From JBEVJC01 sp040510375 (GTDB lineage Bacteria; Bacteroidota; Bacteroidia; Chitinophagales; Chitinophagaceae), in assembly GCA_040510375.1 (NCBI GenBank), contig JBEVJC010000016.1:185444-249443 (forward strand): a DNA stretch of 64,000 bases. The letters are read 5' to 3'. Numbering within the stretch: position 1 is the first letter of the stretch; the number at the start of each line of letters is the position of its first letter. The notes under the pieces are model-generated. The model was given only the letters and a program-made list of their open reading frames with translations, was not told the DNA's origin and searched no databases. A program made the translations under genes and the position numbers. This document shows, in pieces, positions 52,437-60,881 of this stretch.

Positions 52437-52859
52437 ATGAAAAACACGCTGGTAATAAAATCAGATCGCCTGCGGACCACAGTTTACCTGATTTCCATCG
52501 GATTGATTGCCGCTGTCTGGCTGATAAACGGAATGTTTTGCAAAGTGCTGATGATGGTGCCCAGGCACGCTGAGATTGTTGCCGCCATTACAGGAAGTGA
52601 ATATGCTATACCGCTTACAAGGGGAATAGGAATCGGTGAAACAATTTTTGCACTTTGGATTGTAAGCGGATACAGGCCGCGAACAGCGGTGCTGGCGCAG
52701 GTAGTTCTGATTGGGGTTATGAATATTATTGAATTTTTTACCGTTCCGCAACTGCTGATATGGGGGCAACTCAACCTTGTTTTCGCAGTAATTTTTATAC
52801 TGTTCATTTTATTTAATGAATTTATACTTCGTCCCGATCAATTAAATACCGTGTCGTGA
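52437..52859 (+). CDS. DoxX-like membrane protein
   Basis: 140 residues with four helices: TTVYLISIGLIAAVWLINGMF, a middle pair (YAIPLTRGIGIGETIFALWIV; TAVLAQVVLIGVMNIIEFF) and LVFAVIFILFILFNEFIL. The DoxX-like pattern and length fit. The upstream 252 bp in frame is not coding-like, so ATG 52437 is used. Its TGA overlaps a GTG that opens a truncated DUF2071 frame, suggesting an ancestral two-gene operon. Confidence 0.82.
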   Translation: MKNTLVIKSDRLRTTVYLISIGLIAAVWLINGMFCKVLMMVPRHAEIVAAITGSEYAIPLTRGIGIGETIFALWIVSGYRPRTAVLAQVVLIGVMNIIEFFTVPQLLIWGQLNLVFAVIFILFILFNEFILRPDQLNTVS

Positions 52860-53005
52860 ACGCTTTGAAGAATCATCCTTTTGCGGTAGATGCATTTTTT
52901 GATAGTTCGCTGGTGCTTTCCTATGCGGTGGAGCCAGCGCGCTGGAAGGAGAAATGGAAAATCCGCTGCTGGTATTTCACGAAGTCTTTGAATTTTATGA
53001 CCTGA
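52856..53005 (+). pseudogene. Truncated 5' end of a DUF2071-type gene
   Basis: GTG 52856 overlaps the DoxX-like stop (GTGA) and encodes NHPFAVDAFFDSSLVLSYAVEP, which recalls the N-terminus of DUF2071 proteins that often follow such DoxX-like genes. The frame then turns nonsensical and stops at 53005, where a full protein of over 200 residues would be expected. An internal deletion joined it to the next small gene. The family call rests on about 20 residues. Confidence 0.45.
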
Positions 53006-53208
53006 ACCATATCCGGATCCAGCTTAATGATTGGCTGGAACTGGCATTCAGCTCTGAAGATGAAGACATGAAGGATTCTATTCCAAGAGTCAACCTTATG
53101 CAATTCGCCCTGCACATGGAAGTCACGACCGAAGCGGCGTTCCTGTTACATAGGGCAGAAAAGATCAGGCACAAAACCCCGCGGATGGAGAAGGAACAGG
53201 CCCGGTAG
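52954..53208 (+). CDS. Small hypothetical protein
   Basis: 84 residues, not recognised: NPLLVFHEVFEFYDLNHIRI, QLNDWLELAFSSEDEDMKDS, then FALHMEVTTEAAFLLHRAEK and a basic tail. AAGGAG sits 2 nt before the ATG, which is very close. It overlaps the DUF2071 remnant in another frame. It may be an independent small gene or the 3' part of whatever was joined by the deletion. Confidence 0.5.
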   Translation: MENPLLVFHEVFEFYDLNHIRIQLNDWLELAFSSEDEDMKDSIPRVNLMQFALHMEVTTEAAFLLHRAEKIRHKTPRMEKEQAR

Positions 53209-53248
53209 CAACAGGGATCATTGATATATCCTGCGTAAATTCGCCGGA

Positions 53249-54316
53249 ATGACTAAAATACCCGAAGGCATTTTCCCTGCTGTTCTTTTCCAGGCAGCCC
53301 CCGCACCCGCGGTGGATGGCGTTGTTAAACCTATGAAAGAAAATGGTTATGCTGACAGCGGCGCGGATATTGGTTTTGCTTTATCTCAGTCAGGAGTGAA
53401 AATGGTTTGCCCGGTTAACGAACCGCAGATCAAGGTTGACCGCGACTGGGTTTTCCCCGATAGTACTGCCGGTATTGCGCATGCTTTAAGCAAAGGAGCT
53501 AATGTTCTTTGGCTTAACACGGTATTATATAGAGGACATCCGGTGGAAGAGTTTATGCGGAAAGGTATCGCTGTTGTAGGACAGGACCCTGCATTGGTAC
53601 AGCAATATGATGATAAATGGGTAACCGGCAATCTGCTGGCAAAACACGGGCTGGCGGTGCCGGATAAAATATGGATCAATGAAGGGGATCAGGTAAGTAT
53701 ACCTTTCGGGTTCCCCTTTATATTAAAACCAATAAGAGGAAGGGGGAGTCAGGGAGTGCAGCTGATTCGCGATGCCATGCAATACCAGACGGTTTTGCAG
53801 AATGTATTTGAAGATGGACTCTACGGTTCGTCCATGTACGCAGAAGCGTTTTTGCCCGGCGAAGAAATCACTATCACCGTCATGCCTCCCGGAGTCTATG
53901 AGATCTTTGGTGACATGGAACAAAAACACCGTCACTGGTGTCTGACCGCGGTTAAGCGTTTCAACCACCAGGACGGTGTAGCTCCTTACAACGGATTGGT
54001 ACCGGTTGTGGAAAACAGCAGGGTCATCAGTTCCAGGGAACAGGACTCGGCTGCCATCCAGGAAGTTTATGAACAATGTTCTGTCGCTGCCTCACTGGTA
54101 GGGGCCCGGGCCCCCATCCGGATCGACTGCCGACAGGATGTTTCAGGAAAATATCAACTCTTCGACCTGAACATGAAACCCAATATGACAGGACCATCAA
54201 GGCCTCATCGGTTTGAACAGGATAGCCTGGTTGCCCTTGCCGCTGCCGACCTTAGTTGGAATTTCAATGACCTGCTGATCAATATACTTAACCAGCACTG
54301 GCGGAAGGGTCTTTAA
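53249..54316 (+). CDS. ATP-grasp ligase (D-Ala-D-Ala ligase-like)
   Basis: 355-residue cytoplasmic ATP-grasp enzyme. The ATP-binding central domain shows GFPFILKPIRGRGSQGVQLI, and the metal-binding C-terminal region APIRIDCRQD and YQLFDLNMKPNMTGPSRPHR (conserved Asp/Asn). The N-terminal pre-ATP domain contains NVLWLNTVLYRGHPVEEFMRK. These join a carboxylate to an amine or thiol via acyl phosphate. The sequence differs from true Ddl in its start (AAPAPAVDGVVKPMK), so the substrate is open. Confidence 0.85.
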   Translation: MTKIPEGIFPAVLFQAAPAPAVDGVVKPMKENGYADSGADIGFALSQSGVKMVCPVNEPQIKVDRDWVFPDSTAGIAHALSKGANVLWLNTVLYRGHPVEEFMRKGIAVVGQDPALVQQYDDKWVTGNLLAKHGLAVPDKIWINEGDQVSIPFGFPFILKPIRGRGSQGVQLIRDAMQYQTVLQNVFEDGLYGSSMYAEAFLPGEEITITVMPPGVYEIFGDMEQKHRHWCLTAVKRFNHQDGVAPYNGLVPVVENSRVISSREQDSAAIQEVYEQCSVAASLVGARAPIRIDCRQDVSGKYQLFDLNMKPNMTGPSRPHRFEQDSLVALAAADLSWNFNDLLINILNQHWRKGL

Positions 54317-54447
54317 AATAACCCGATTTGAGGCCTCTTAAAAAAACTGATATCCGGTCCCCCACATCGAAAAGTTTGTTATTTCCGTTTTCCTGAATCA
54401 AAAAGTCTCTGATAACCCGGTTTGCTGAAAACAAAGTCTGTAATAAC

Positions 54448-55548
54448 TTAGTCCTCTACTCCCCGGACTTTAATGATCATATCATTATTACCGTTACTGG
54501 TACAGATATACACGGTCCCTGACGGCGAAACGCATACATCCCTCATACGTCCGTATTTACTTACAAAAAATTCAGTAGTTGATTCTACCGCATCAGAAGT
54601 AGCATTGAGTTTTAACTGGTACAACCGCGAATCTTTTAACGCAACAAGCAACAGGGAACCTTTCCATTGAGGAATCTGGTTGTTGTCATAGTAGTCCAAC
54701 CCGGAAGGAGCCGTGGTTGGAGTCCATGCTTTAATTGGTTCCACTACATTATTTGCCGCACAGAATGTTTGTTCATTGGCCCTGTCACACACACCTTCCA
54801 CATTCGGCCATCCATAGTTTCCCCCCCGTGTGATGATATTAACTTCATCATCGGCAGACGGACCATGTTCCGCACTGTATATTTTATTATTGGCAAAAAC
54901 AAGTCCCTGCGGATTACGGTGACCCATACTCCAGTAAGGATTACCGGCAACAGGGTTATCGGCCGGAATACTTCCGTCAAGATTCAGGCGAAGGATTTTT
55001 CCGCTAAGTGAAGTTGGGATCTGCGCATTTGCAGAAGTACCGGCATCACCTGTGCTGATAAATATTTTATCGCCATTGATCAGCAACCGGCTGCCATTAT
55101 GTACACCGCCCGCAGGAATATTTTCGATAATGGTTGCGGGATTTACCAGGGTAGTTCCGTTGAAATTATACCGCACCACCTTTTCTTTATAACCGGCCTG
55201 GTTATAATTGTAAACGATATAAACCTGCGGCGCGGCAGCCGAACCGGTGAGCGTCATCCCCAACAGGCCACCTTCACCATCTGCTACCACATCGGGAACA
55301 GTGAAGACAGGTGTGATGACAGCGGTTTCCGGGTCCATACGGCTGATATTACCGCCGCGTTCAGTGATCCAGATTTTGTTGTCGGGACCCCAGAGGATCT
55401 CCCATGGTAGACGGAGTTTGTTGGTAAGAATACTGTCTGTGATAGTAACGGGCCCCGTAGGTTCATCATTGTCGGAATCGTTTTTGTCACAGGAAATAAG
55501 TGAGGCGGAGGACAGGAGTAAGGCGAACAGCCAGTTGTGTTTTTTCAT
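54448..55548 (-). CDS. PQQ-dependent sugar dehydrogenase-like lipoprotein (GSDH family)
   Basis: 366 residues with leader LFALLLSSASLISC, so membrane-anchored outside the cytoplasm. It forms a six-bladed beta-propeller: LRLPWEILWGPDNKIWITERGGNI at the start, GEGGLLGMTL, HNGSRLLINGDKIFISTGD, and GHRNPQGLVFANNKIYSAEHGPSADDEVNII, with the His, Arg and Asp residues that bind PQQ and Ca in the family. Called glucose/sorbosone dehydrogenase. PQQ synthesis genes are not in the window. Confidence 0.9.
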   Translation of the reverse strand: MKKHNWLFALLLSSASLISCDKNDSDNDEPTGPVTITDSILTNKLRLPWEILWGPDNKIWITERGGNISRMDPETAVITPVFTVPDVVADGEGGLLGMTLTGSAAAPQVYIVYNYNQAGYKEKVVRYNFNGTTLVNPATIIENIPAGGVHNGSRLLINGDKIFISTGDAGTSANAQIPTSLSGKILRLNLDGSIPADNPVAGNPYWSMGHRNPQGLVFANNKIYSAEHGPSADDEVNIITRGGNYGWPNVEGVCDRANEQTFCAANNVVEPIKAWTPTTAPSGLDYYDNNQIPQWKGSLLLVALKDSRLYQLKLNATSDAVESTTEFFVSKYGRMRDVCVSPSGTVYICTSNGNNDMIIKVRGVED

Positions 55549-55701
55549 TGGTTTGTATTAAAATAATACACCGACTAAAATCATGCCGTTACCGGCAAAG
55601 AATCCGTTCGCCGGTGCATAAACGGTATCTGCCTAAATTTACAGTCCGGATTTATGAAATAGTGTACTTTTAATTCCTAATCTCAAACAAAACCATTCAA
55701 A

Positions 55702-56295
55702 ATGAAAGGAACAAAGAATCTGACATTATATGTGATCCTCGGGATCGTAGTTATTCTTGGTATTGTAGGTTGTAACGGTTACAATGGCTTGGTAAAACAG
55801 GATGAAACCGTGAAGAACACCTGGAATAACGTTAACACCGAATACCAGAAAAGAAACGATCTGGTTGATAACCTCGTGAACACGGTTAAAGGTGCCGCTG
55901 CATTTGAAAAAGGAACACTGACCGCAGTAGTGGAAGCGCGCGCAAAAGCAACTTCTGTCAACTTCACTGCAGAGAACCTTACCGATGAAAACCTGGCGAA
56001 GTTCCAGGCCGCGCAGGGGCAGGTGTCCAGCTCTCTGAGTCGTTTACTGGCTGTGGTGGAAAGTTATCCTGACCTTAAAGCAAACCAGAACTTCCTGCAA
56101 TTACAGGGACAACTGGAAGGGATTGAAAATGATATCCGCAATTCGAGGCGCAGGTTTAATGATGCGGTTAATGTTTATAATACAAAAGTCCGGTCGTTCC
56201 CTACAAATATATTCGCCGGCATCATGGGTTTTAAATCAAGGAACGGATTTGAAGCAGATGCTGGTGCGGAAAAAGCGCCAAAGGTTCAATTTTAA
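55702..56295 (+). CDS. lemA: LemA-family protein (copy 1)
   Basis: 197 residues: N-terminal membrane anchor (LTLYVILGIVVILGIVGC), then the LemA helical domain with YNGLVKQDETVKNTWNNVNTEYQKRNDLVDNLVNTVKG region and the C-terminal FNDAVNVYNTKVRSFPTNIFAGIMGF signature. The function is unknown, but the family clusters with TPM/YgcG proteins, as here. First gene of a four-gene operon (55702-58141). Confidence 0.92.
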   Translation: MKGTKNLTLYVILGIVVILGIVGCNGYNGLVKQDETVKNTWNNVNTEYQKRNDLVDNLVNTVKGAAAFEKGTLTAVVEARAKATSVNFTAENLTDENLAKFQAAQGQVSSSLSRLLAVVESYPDLKANQNFLQLQGQLEGIENDIRNSRRRFNDAVNVYNTKVRSFPTNIFAGIMGFKSRNGFEADAGAEKAPKVQF

Positions 56296-56301
56296 GCCGG
56301 T

Positions 56302-56886
56302 ATGAAATCAAAAAAGACCCTACTGGTCATTGCAGGTATTGTATTGATCATTGTTATTTTCCTGGTCACTTCCTATAATGGCCTGGTGAGCAAACAGGAG
56401 AATGTAAAGAAAAACTGGTCGGAGGTTCAAAGCACCTACCAGCGGCGGCTTGACCTGATCCCGAACCTGGTGAATGTGGTTAAAGGGGTGTCCGACTTTG
56501 AGTCATCAACCCTTGAACAGATAGCCACTGCAAGAAGCAGGGCAGTGTCGGGTCAGAATAATGCAAGTTTTGAAGCAGGTAATTTTGCCAGCCAGACTGC
56601 TGCGCAGGATACACTTGCTTCGGCCGTCAACCGGATGATCATTACTATTGAAAAATATCCAACGCTGAAAGGAACCCAGGCATATGCAGGTCTGCAAACA
56701 CAGCTGGAAGGAACGGAAAGAAGGATCAAGGTAGCCCGCAACGATTTTAATGAATCGGTTGCTGTATTTAACCGGTCGGTTCGTTCGTTCCCTACCAGTA
56801 TTGCCGCAGCAGTGTTTGGCTTCAGGGCAGAGGATGGTTTTGCAGCAGTGCAAGGCGCCGAAAAAAACGTAGAGATCAAATTTTAA
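56302..56886 (+). CDS. lemA: LemA-family protein (copy 2)
   Basis: 194 residues, tandem paralogue 6 bp after copy 1. Anchor LLVIAGIVLIIVIFLVTSYNG, core NWSEVQSTYQRRLDLIPNLVNVVKG region, and C-terminal FNESVAVFNRSVRSFPTSIAAAVFGF. It probably forms hetero-oligomers with copy 1 (inference). Confidence 0.92.
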   Translation: MKSKKTLLVIAGIVLIIVIFLVTSYNGLVSKQENVKKNWSEVQSTYQRRLDLIPNLVNVVKGVSDFESSTLEQIATARSRAVSGQNNASFEAGNFASQTAAQDTLASAVNRMIITIEKYPTLKGTQAYAGLQTQLEGTERRIKVARNDFNESVAVFNRSVRSFPTSIAAAVFGFRAEDGFAAVQGAEKNVEIKF

Positions 56887-56894
56887 AATCAAAC

Positions 56895-57356
56895 ATGGGC
56901 TTTCCATTTTTTAAAAAGAACAAACATTTTTTTACTCCCGACCAGGAGGCGCAGATAGTGGAGGCTGTGCGGATTGCGGAACGTCGCACCAGTGGCGAAG
57001 TGCGAGTATTCGTTGAAAGCCATTGCAAGTTCATGGATGCTATTGACAGGGCGGCAGAGATTTTTTTCCAGTTGAAAATGGAAAATACCGAGGATCGTAA
57101 CGCTGTGTTGTTGTATATAGCATTGAAGGACCGGCAACTTGCTTTATTCGGTGATGAAGGGATCCATCAGAAAGTGGGTACCGAATTCTGGAACAGGGAA
57201 GTAGCGCAGATGATCTCCAATTTTAATCGTGATGATTATGCAGAAGGGATCAGCAGTTGTATAAAACATATCGGGGAAACACTGCACCTTCATTTTCCCT
57301 ACGACAAAGAAATGGACAAAAATGAATTACCCGATGATATAGTCTTCGGTAAATGA
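56895..57356 (+). CDS. TPM-domain protein (short)
   Basis: 153 residues, single TPM (TLP18.3/Psb32/MOLO-1) domain: EAQIVEAVRIAERRTSGEVRVFVE, AVLLYIALKDRQLALFGDEGIH, and NFNRDDYAEGISSCIKHIGETL. No signal peptide or anchor. The ATGATG start of the next gene overlaps its TGA (57353-57356). Paired with the longer YgcG protein. Confidence 0.9.
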   Translation: MGFPFFKKNKHFFTPDQEAQIVEAVRIAERRTSGEVRVFVESHCKFMDAIDRAAEIFFQLKMENTEDRNAVLLYIALKDRQLALFGDEGIHQKVGTEFWNREVAQMISNFNRDDYAEGISSCIKHIGETLHLHFPYDKEMDKNELPDDIVFGK

Positions 57357-58141
57357 TGAGCATGAACAAATTCCTATTAGCCTTTTTACTATTTATATCA
57401 ATTGCGGTTCCGGCCTCCGCGCAGGACTTTCCCCAACGGCCAAACCCGCCACGTCTTGTAAACGATTTTACAGGCAAGTTCCTGACAGCCGAACAGGTGC
57501 ATGCACTGGAGAACAAACTGGTGGCTTACGACGATAGTACTTCCAATCAGATTGCAATCGTGATCGTAGACGACCTGAAAGGTTATTCAGCGGCCGATTA
57601 TGCAATCGGGATCGGACGGCAGTGGGGAGTGGGTAACAAAAATTTTGACAACGGTATTGTAATCCTTATTTCAACCGGTGGTGCAGCCGGTAACCGCGAT
57701 GCATTTATTGCACCGGGTTATGGACTGGAAGGAGTGATTCCCGACCTGACAGCCAGCGCAATCGTCGACAACGAAATGATCCCGGCATTTAAGTCGGGCA
57801 ATTATTACAATGGGTTGAACGCAACTGTTGACGCATTGATCGAAGCAGCTGCAGGTAAATACAAGGCACCCGCAGATTATAACAAACGAAAAAAACGCAG
57901 GGGATTCAATCCCGTGCCCATTATTGCAATCATCATTATCCTGATCTCTATTTTCTCCCGTGGTGGGGGAGGTGGAGGTGGTATGATGTCGCGCAGGGGT
58001 TATTCCGGCTGGGGTGGTTTTGGAGGAATTGGTGGTTTCGGCGGCGGCTTCGGCGGCGGTGGCGGAGGCGGCGGTGGTGGCGGATTTGGTGGCTTCGGTG
58101 GCGGCGGCTTCGGTGGAGGTGGCGCTGGTGGTAAGTGGTAA
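57353..58141 (+). CDS. YgcG-like TPM-domain protein with Gly-rich tail
   Basis: 262 residues: signal peptide (FLLAFLLFISIAVPASAQ), TPM domain (VNDFTGKFLTAEQVHALENKL, QIAIVIVDDLKGY, NGIVILISTGG, APGYGLEGVIPD), one transmembrane helix (PIIAIIIILISIF) and a ~60-residue tail almost entirely Gly with Phe, ending GAGGKW. This layout is the standard YgcG form. It is the last gene of the lemA operon and ends before a terminator. Confidence 0.92.
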   Translation: MMSMNKFLLAFLLFISIAVPASAQDFPQRPNPPRLVNDFTGKFLTAEQVHALENKLVAYDDSTSNQIAIVIVDDLKGYSAADYAIGIGRQWGVGNKNFDNGIVILISTGGAAGNRDAFIAPGYGLEGVIPDLTASAIVDNEMIPAFKSGNYYNGLNATVDALIEAAAGKYKAPADYNKRKKRRGFNPVPIIAIIIILISIFSRGGGGGGGMMSRRGYSGWGGFGGIGGFGGGFGGGGGGGGGGGFGGFGGGGFGGGGAGGKW

Positions 58142-58171
58142 TGCCTCCAACGATTTAAAATAAGATTAAAT

Positions 58172-58200
58172 AAAAATGGCCCGGTTAAGGGCCATTTTTA
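58172..58200. terminator. Bidirectional terminator
   Basis: AAAAATGGCCC (58172-58182) pairs with GGGCCATTTTT (58189-58199) around a 6-nt loop, with A-rich and T-rich flanks. It sits between the lemA operon and the convergent M1 peptidase gene. Confidence 0.88.
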
Positions 58201-58250
58201 TTTATAAGATGACCGGTTCAACGGCCATCATTTATTTTCATTCCCTGGCT

Positions 58251-60755
58251 TTAAAAAGCTTTGGGTTTTAATATTCCTGAAATATAACCGGCCTGCTCTT
58301 TTAATGCGGCGTTTAGTGGATCGTTTTTGGAAGCTGTGGTCTTTGCAATCAGGATATCATTCAGGATTTTTCCCAGGAATGGATCCGTCTGGTCTTTGAT
58401 TGCGGCGGGCATGGATTCTTTAAACCGGACAAGTTCATCCACCCCTTTTTTGAATTTTTCCGTATTGCGGATTGATTGCAGGTAAATGCCCAGGCTTGTA
58501 ATTTCGCCAAATCTCGACTGCAGGTCGAGGGATACAAAATGTTCGAAGAGCTCATCGAATGTTTCTTCATCGCCCGATTTAGCCATTGCCATCATGATTG
58601 ACTGTTTCAGCCAACCTTTGTTAGGTTTTTTTCTGAAGTCCTTCGCTATTTCCAGTGCAGCCTGTGGATCTGTTTCTGCCAGTGCGCCGAGTGATGCGCC
58701 GGCGATACTATACGATGAATCGTTCAGGTGTTTTTTATAGAGGGCTTCAAATTGTTTGTTCTTTGTAACCCCAAGCGTCTGGATTGCATTTGCCCGGACA
58801 ATCGTAGAAGAATCGCTTTCTGCCATTTTTAAGATCATTGGTTGCAGGGCAGTAGCAGTTGCGGGGTTGGAGAGGTCAATTCCGTCGAGGACCATATTCC
58901 TTATACCTGGATATTTATCGTTGAGTGCCATCCTGGCAAATTCGATTGTCTTTGCATCGCCGGGTCCGGCTAAAATAAATTCCACCGCTTCGTGACGATC
59001 AACAAAATTTCCCGCTGCACGATATTGATGAACATAATTTTCAAAAGTTTTATTGTCTTTCTTTTTCCAGAGCAGGATTTTATCTGCATCTACGTTCACC
59101 AGATCGGGGCGGGTACTGTAATTGAAGGTAAAGCTGTCCACCTGGTGCGAAGACCAGACCTGGTACCGGGTTTTGCTGTTGCCATTATATACATCAATCC
59201 CAATAGGCAGCCGGAAGATGGTTCCGCTGTTCTGCAACTGACGCACCGTCACAGTAACTTTTCCTGCAGCATCGTTGTATGCATAACTGATGTCGACTTC
59301 GGGGTTGCCACTTCCAAAATACCACTGGTTAAAAAACCAGTTCAGGTCGCGCCCGGTTACTTCTTCAAAAGCCAGGCGTAATTGCTGGGCTTCCGCCGAT
59401 TTGAATTTATTACTGGTGAGATAAAGATTTATTGATTTGAAAAATGCAGAGTCGCCAACAAAGTTGCGCAGCATATGAAGTATGCGGCCTCCTTTCTGGT
59501 AACTCACTGCATCAAACATATCTTCACGGTCGTGATAATAAAAACGCACCAGGTCTTTTGCCTCACTGCCGCTGGCCAGGTAGTTTAACATACCCTTGAA
59601 GTTTTCATCATCACCGGCATCTTTACCGTATTTGTATTCACTCCACAGGGTTTCGCTGTAATCGGCAAATGATTCGTTCAATGTGAGGTTGCTCCAGCTT
59701 TCGGTAGTAACATAGTCACCAAACCACTGGTGAAAAAGTTCATGTGCGATTGTACTTTCCCAGAAATTACCATCGATCAGTTCGCGTGCATCCTGCTGTG
59801 CAGTGTTCTGGTGAATGGTGGCAGTTGTATTTTCCATGGCACCTGCTACATAGTCGCGACCGGTAATCTGTGAATATTTAACCCAGGGGAAGTCCACCCC
59901 GGTTGCCTTTGAAAAGAAGGTCATCATCTCTGGTGTATTACCAAAAATCTTCCTGGCCACGCTGCTGAATTCAGGTTCCACATAATAGTTCACTTCTTTG
60001 CCCCTCCAGGTATCTTTCACAATGCTGTATTCTCCCACACCCATAAAGAACAGGTAGGGAGCATGTGGCAGGTCCATTTTCCAGTAGTCGCTCCTGGTTT
60101 TATCTGCATTCTTTTTCTGGGAAACAAGTTTGCCGTTACTCAGGGTAACATATTTATCCGGCACGGTTACGGTCAGTTCCTGTGTGCATCGCTGGTTGGT
60201 GGCATCGATGGTGGGAAACCAGGCCGAGTTGGATTCTGTTTCGCCCTGTGTCCAGATCTGGGTTGGTTTGTCTTTTTCTTCCCCTCTTGGGTTTATAAAA
60301 TAAAGACCCTTTATACCCAGGAGCTGGTTGCGCATATACTTCGCTTCGAATTCGTCGGGTTTTGCGGTGTACTCTATATATACCGTATAGGATTCGGTGG
60401 CCCTGTAGATTTTATCCAGTTTAATACGGATGTTGAAATCGTCGTAGGTAAACTGAAGCGGTATTTTTTTGTCGGTCCTGACCAGTTCCACTTTTTTTAT
60501 TTCCATCCCCTTTGCATCCAGGTTAAGGGAATCGGTGGAATAAAAATGAGGCCGCAGGGTAATCCATGCTTTACCGTACAGATGGGAATTGGTATAATCG
60601 GGCCGGACATCGAGTTTGGTATGTACGAGATCATTCAACCGGGTGGGGGAGGCGCGGTACTCTTTTTTCCAGGCTGTATCGGATCCGTCTGTTTGCTGAC
60701 TGCTGGAGGTAAGTACAGCAGCGATGGCAAGTGTAAGTAAGATCGGTCGTTTCAT
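58251..60755 (-). CDS. M1-family zinc aminopeptidase, exported
   Basis: 834 residues with a signal peptide (RPILLTLAIAAVLTSSSQ). The M1 N-terminal saddle is followed by GAMEN (VAGAMENTT) and HEXXH-18-E (TIAHELFHQWFGDY at about residue 338, NLTLNESFADY), with a later Tyr (YYHDREDMFDAVSYQKGG region) for the transition state. A C-terminal HEAT-like helical domain (from ~560) completes the family layout. It removes N-terminal residues from peptides outside the cytoplasm. Confidence 0.94.
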   Translation of the reverse strand: MKRPILLTLAIAAVLTSSSQQTDGSDTAWKKEYRASPTRLNDLVHTKLDVRPDYTNSHLYGKAWITLRPHFYSTDSLNLDAKGMEIKKVELVRTDKKIPLQFTYDDFNIRIKLDKIYRATESYTVYIEYTAKPDEFEAKYMRNQLLGIKGLYFINPRGEEKDKPTQIWTQGETESNSAWFPTIDATNQRCTQELTVTVPDKYVTLSNGKLVSQKKNADKTRSDYWKMDLPHAPYLFFMGVGEYSIVKDTWRGKEVNYYVEPEFSSVARKIFGNTPEMMTFFSKATGVDFPWVKYSQITGRDYVAGAMENTTATIHQNTAQQDARELIDGNFWESTIAHELFHQWFGDYVTTESWSNLTLNESFADYSETLWSEYKYGKDAGDDENFKGMLNYLASGSEAKDLVRFYYHDREDMFDAVSYQKGGRILHMLRNFVGDSAFFKSINLYLTSNKFKSAEAQQLRLAFEEVTGRDLNWFFNQWYFGSGNPEVDISYAYNDAAGKVTVTVRQLQNSGTIFRLPIGIDVYNGNSKTRYQVWSSHQVDSFTFNYSTRPDLVNVDADKILLWKKKDNKTFENYVHQYRAAGNFVDRHEAVEFILAGPGDAKTIEFARMALNDKYPGIRNMVLDGIDLSNPATATALQPMILKMAESDSSTIVRANAIQTLGVTKNKQFEALYKKHLNDSSYSIAGASLGALAETDPQAALEIAKDFRKKPNKGWLKQSIMMAMAKSGDEETFDELFEHFVSLDLQSRFGEITSLGIYLQSIRNTEKFKKGVDELVRFKESMPAAIKDQTDPFLGKILNDILIAKTTASKNDPLNAALKEQAGYISGILKPKAF

Positions 60756-60881
60756 CGTTGGCGTTTTTGGTTGTAAATGTATCGTGTAAAGGAACGCAAT
60801 AGTAGTAAAAGGCTGAAAGCTGTCGTCTTTAACAGCGGGATAGTCTTATTTAGGCTATTTTTGAGTTTAACTGAAAATCGA

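Noticed and set aside
57671..58150. 159-codon Ala/Thr-rich frame on the minus strand
   Set aside because: Produced by reading the glycine codons of the YgcG tail backwards.
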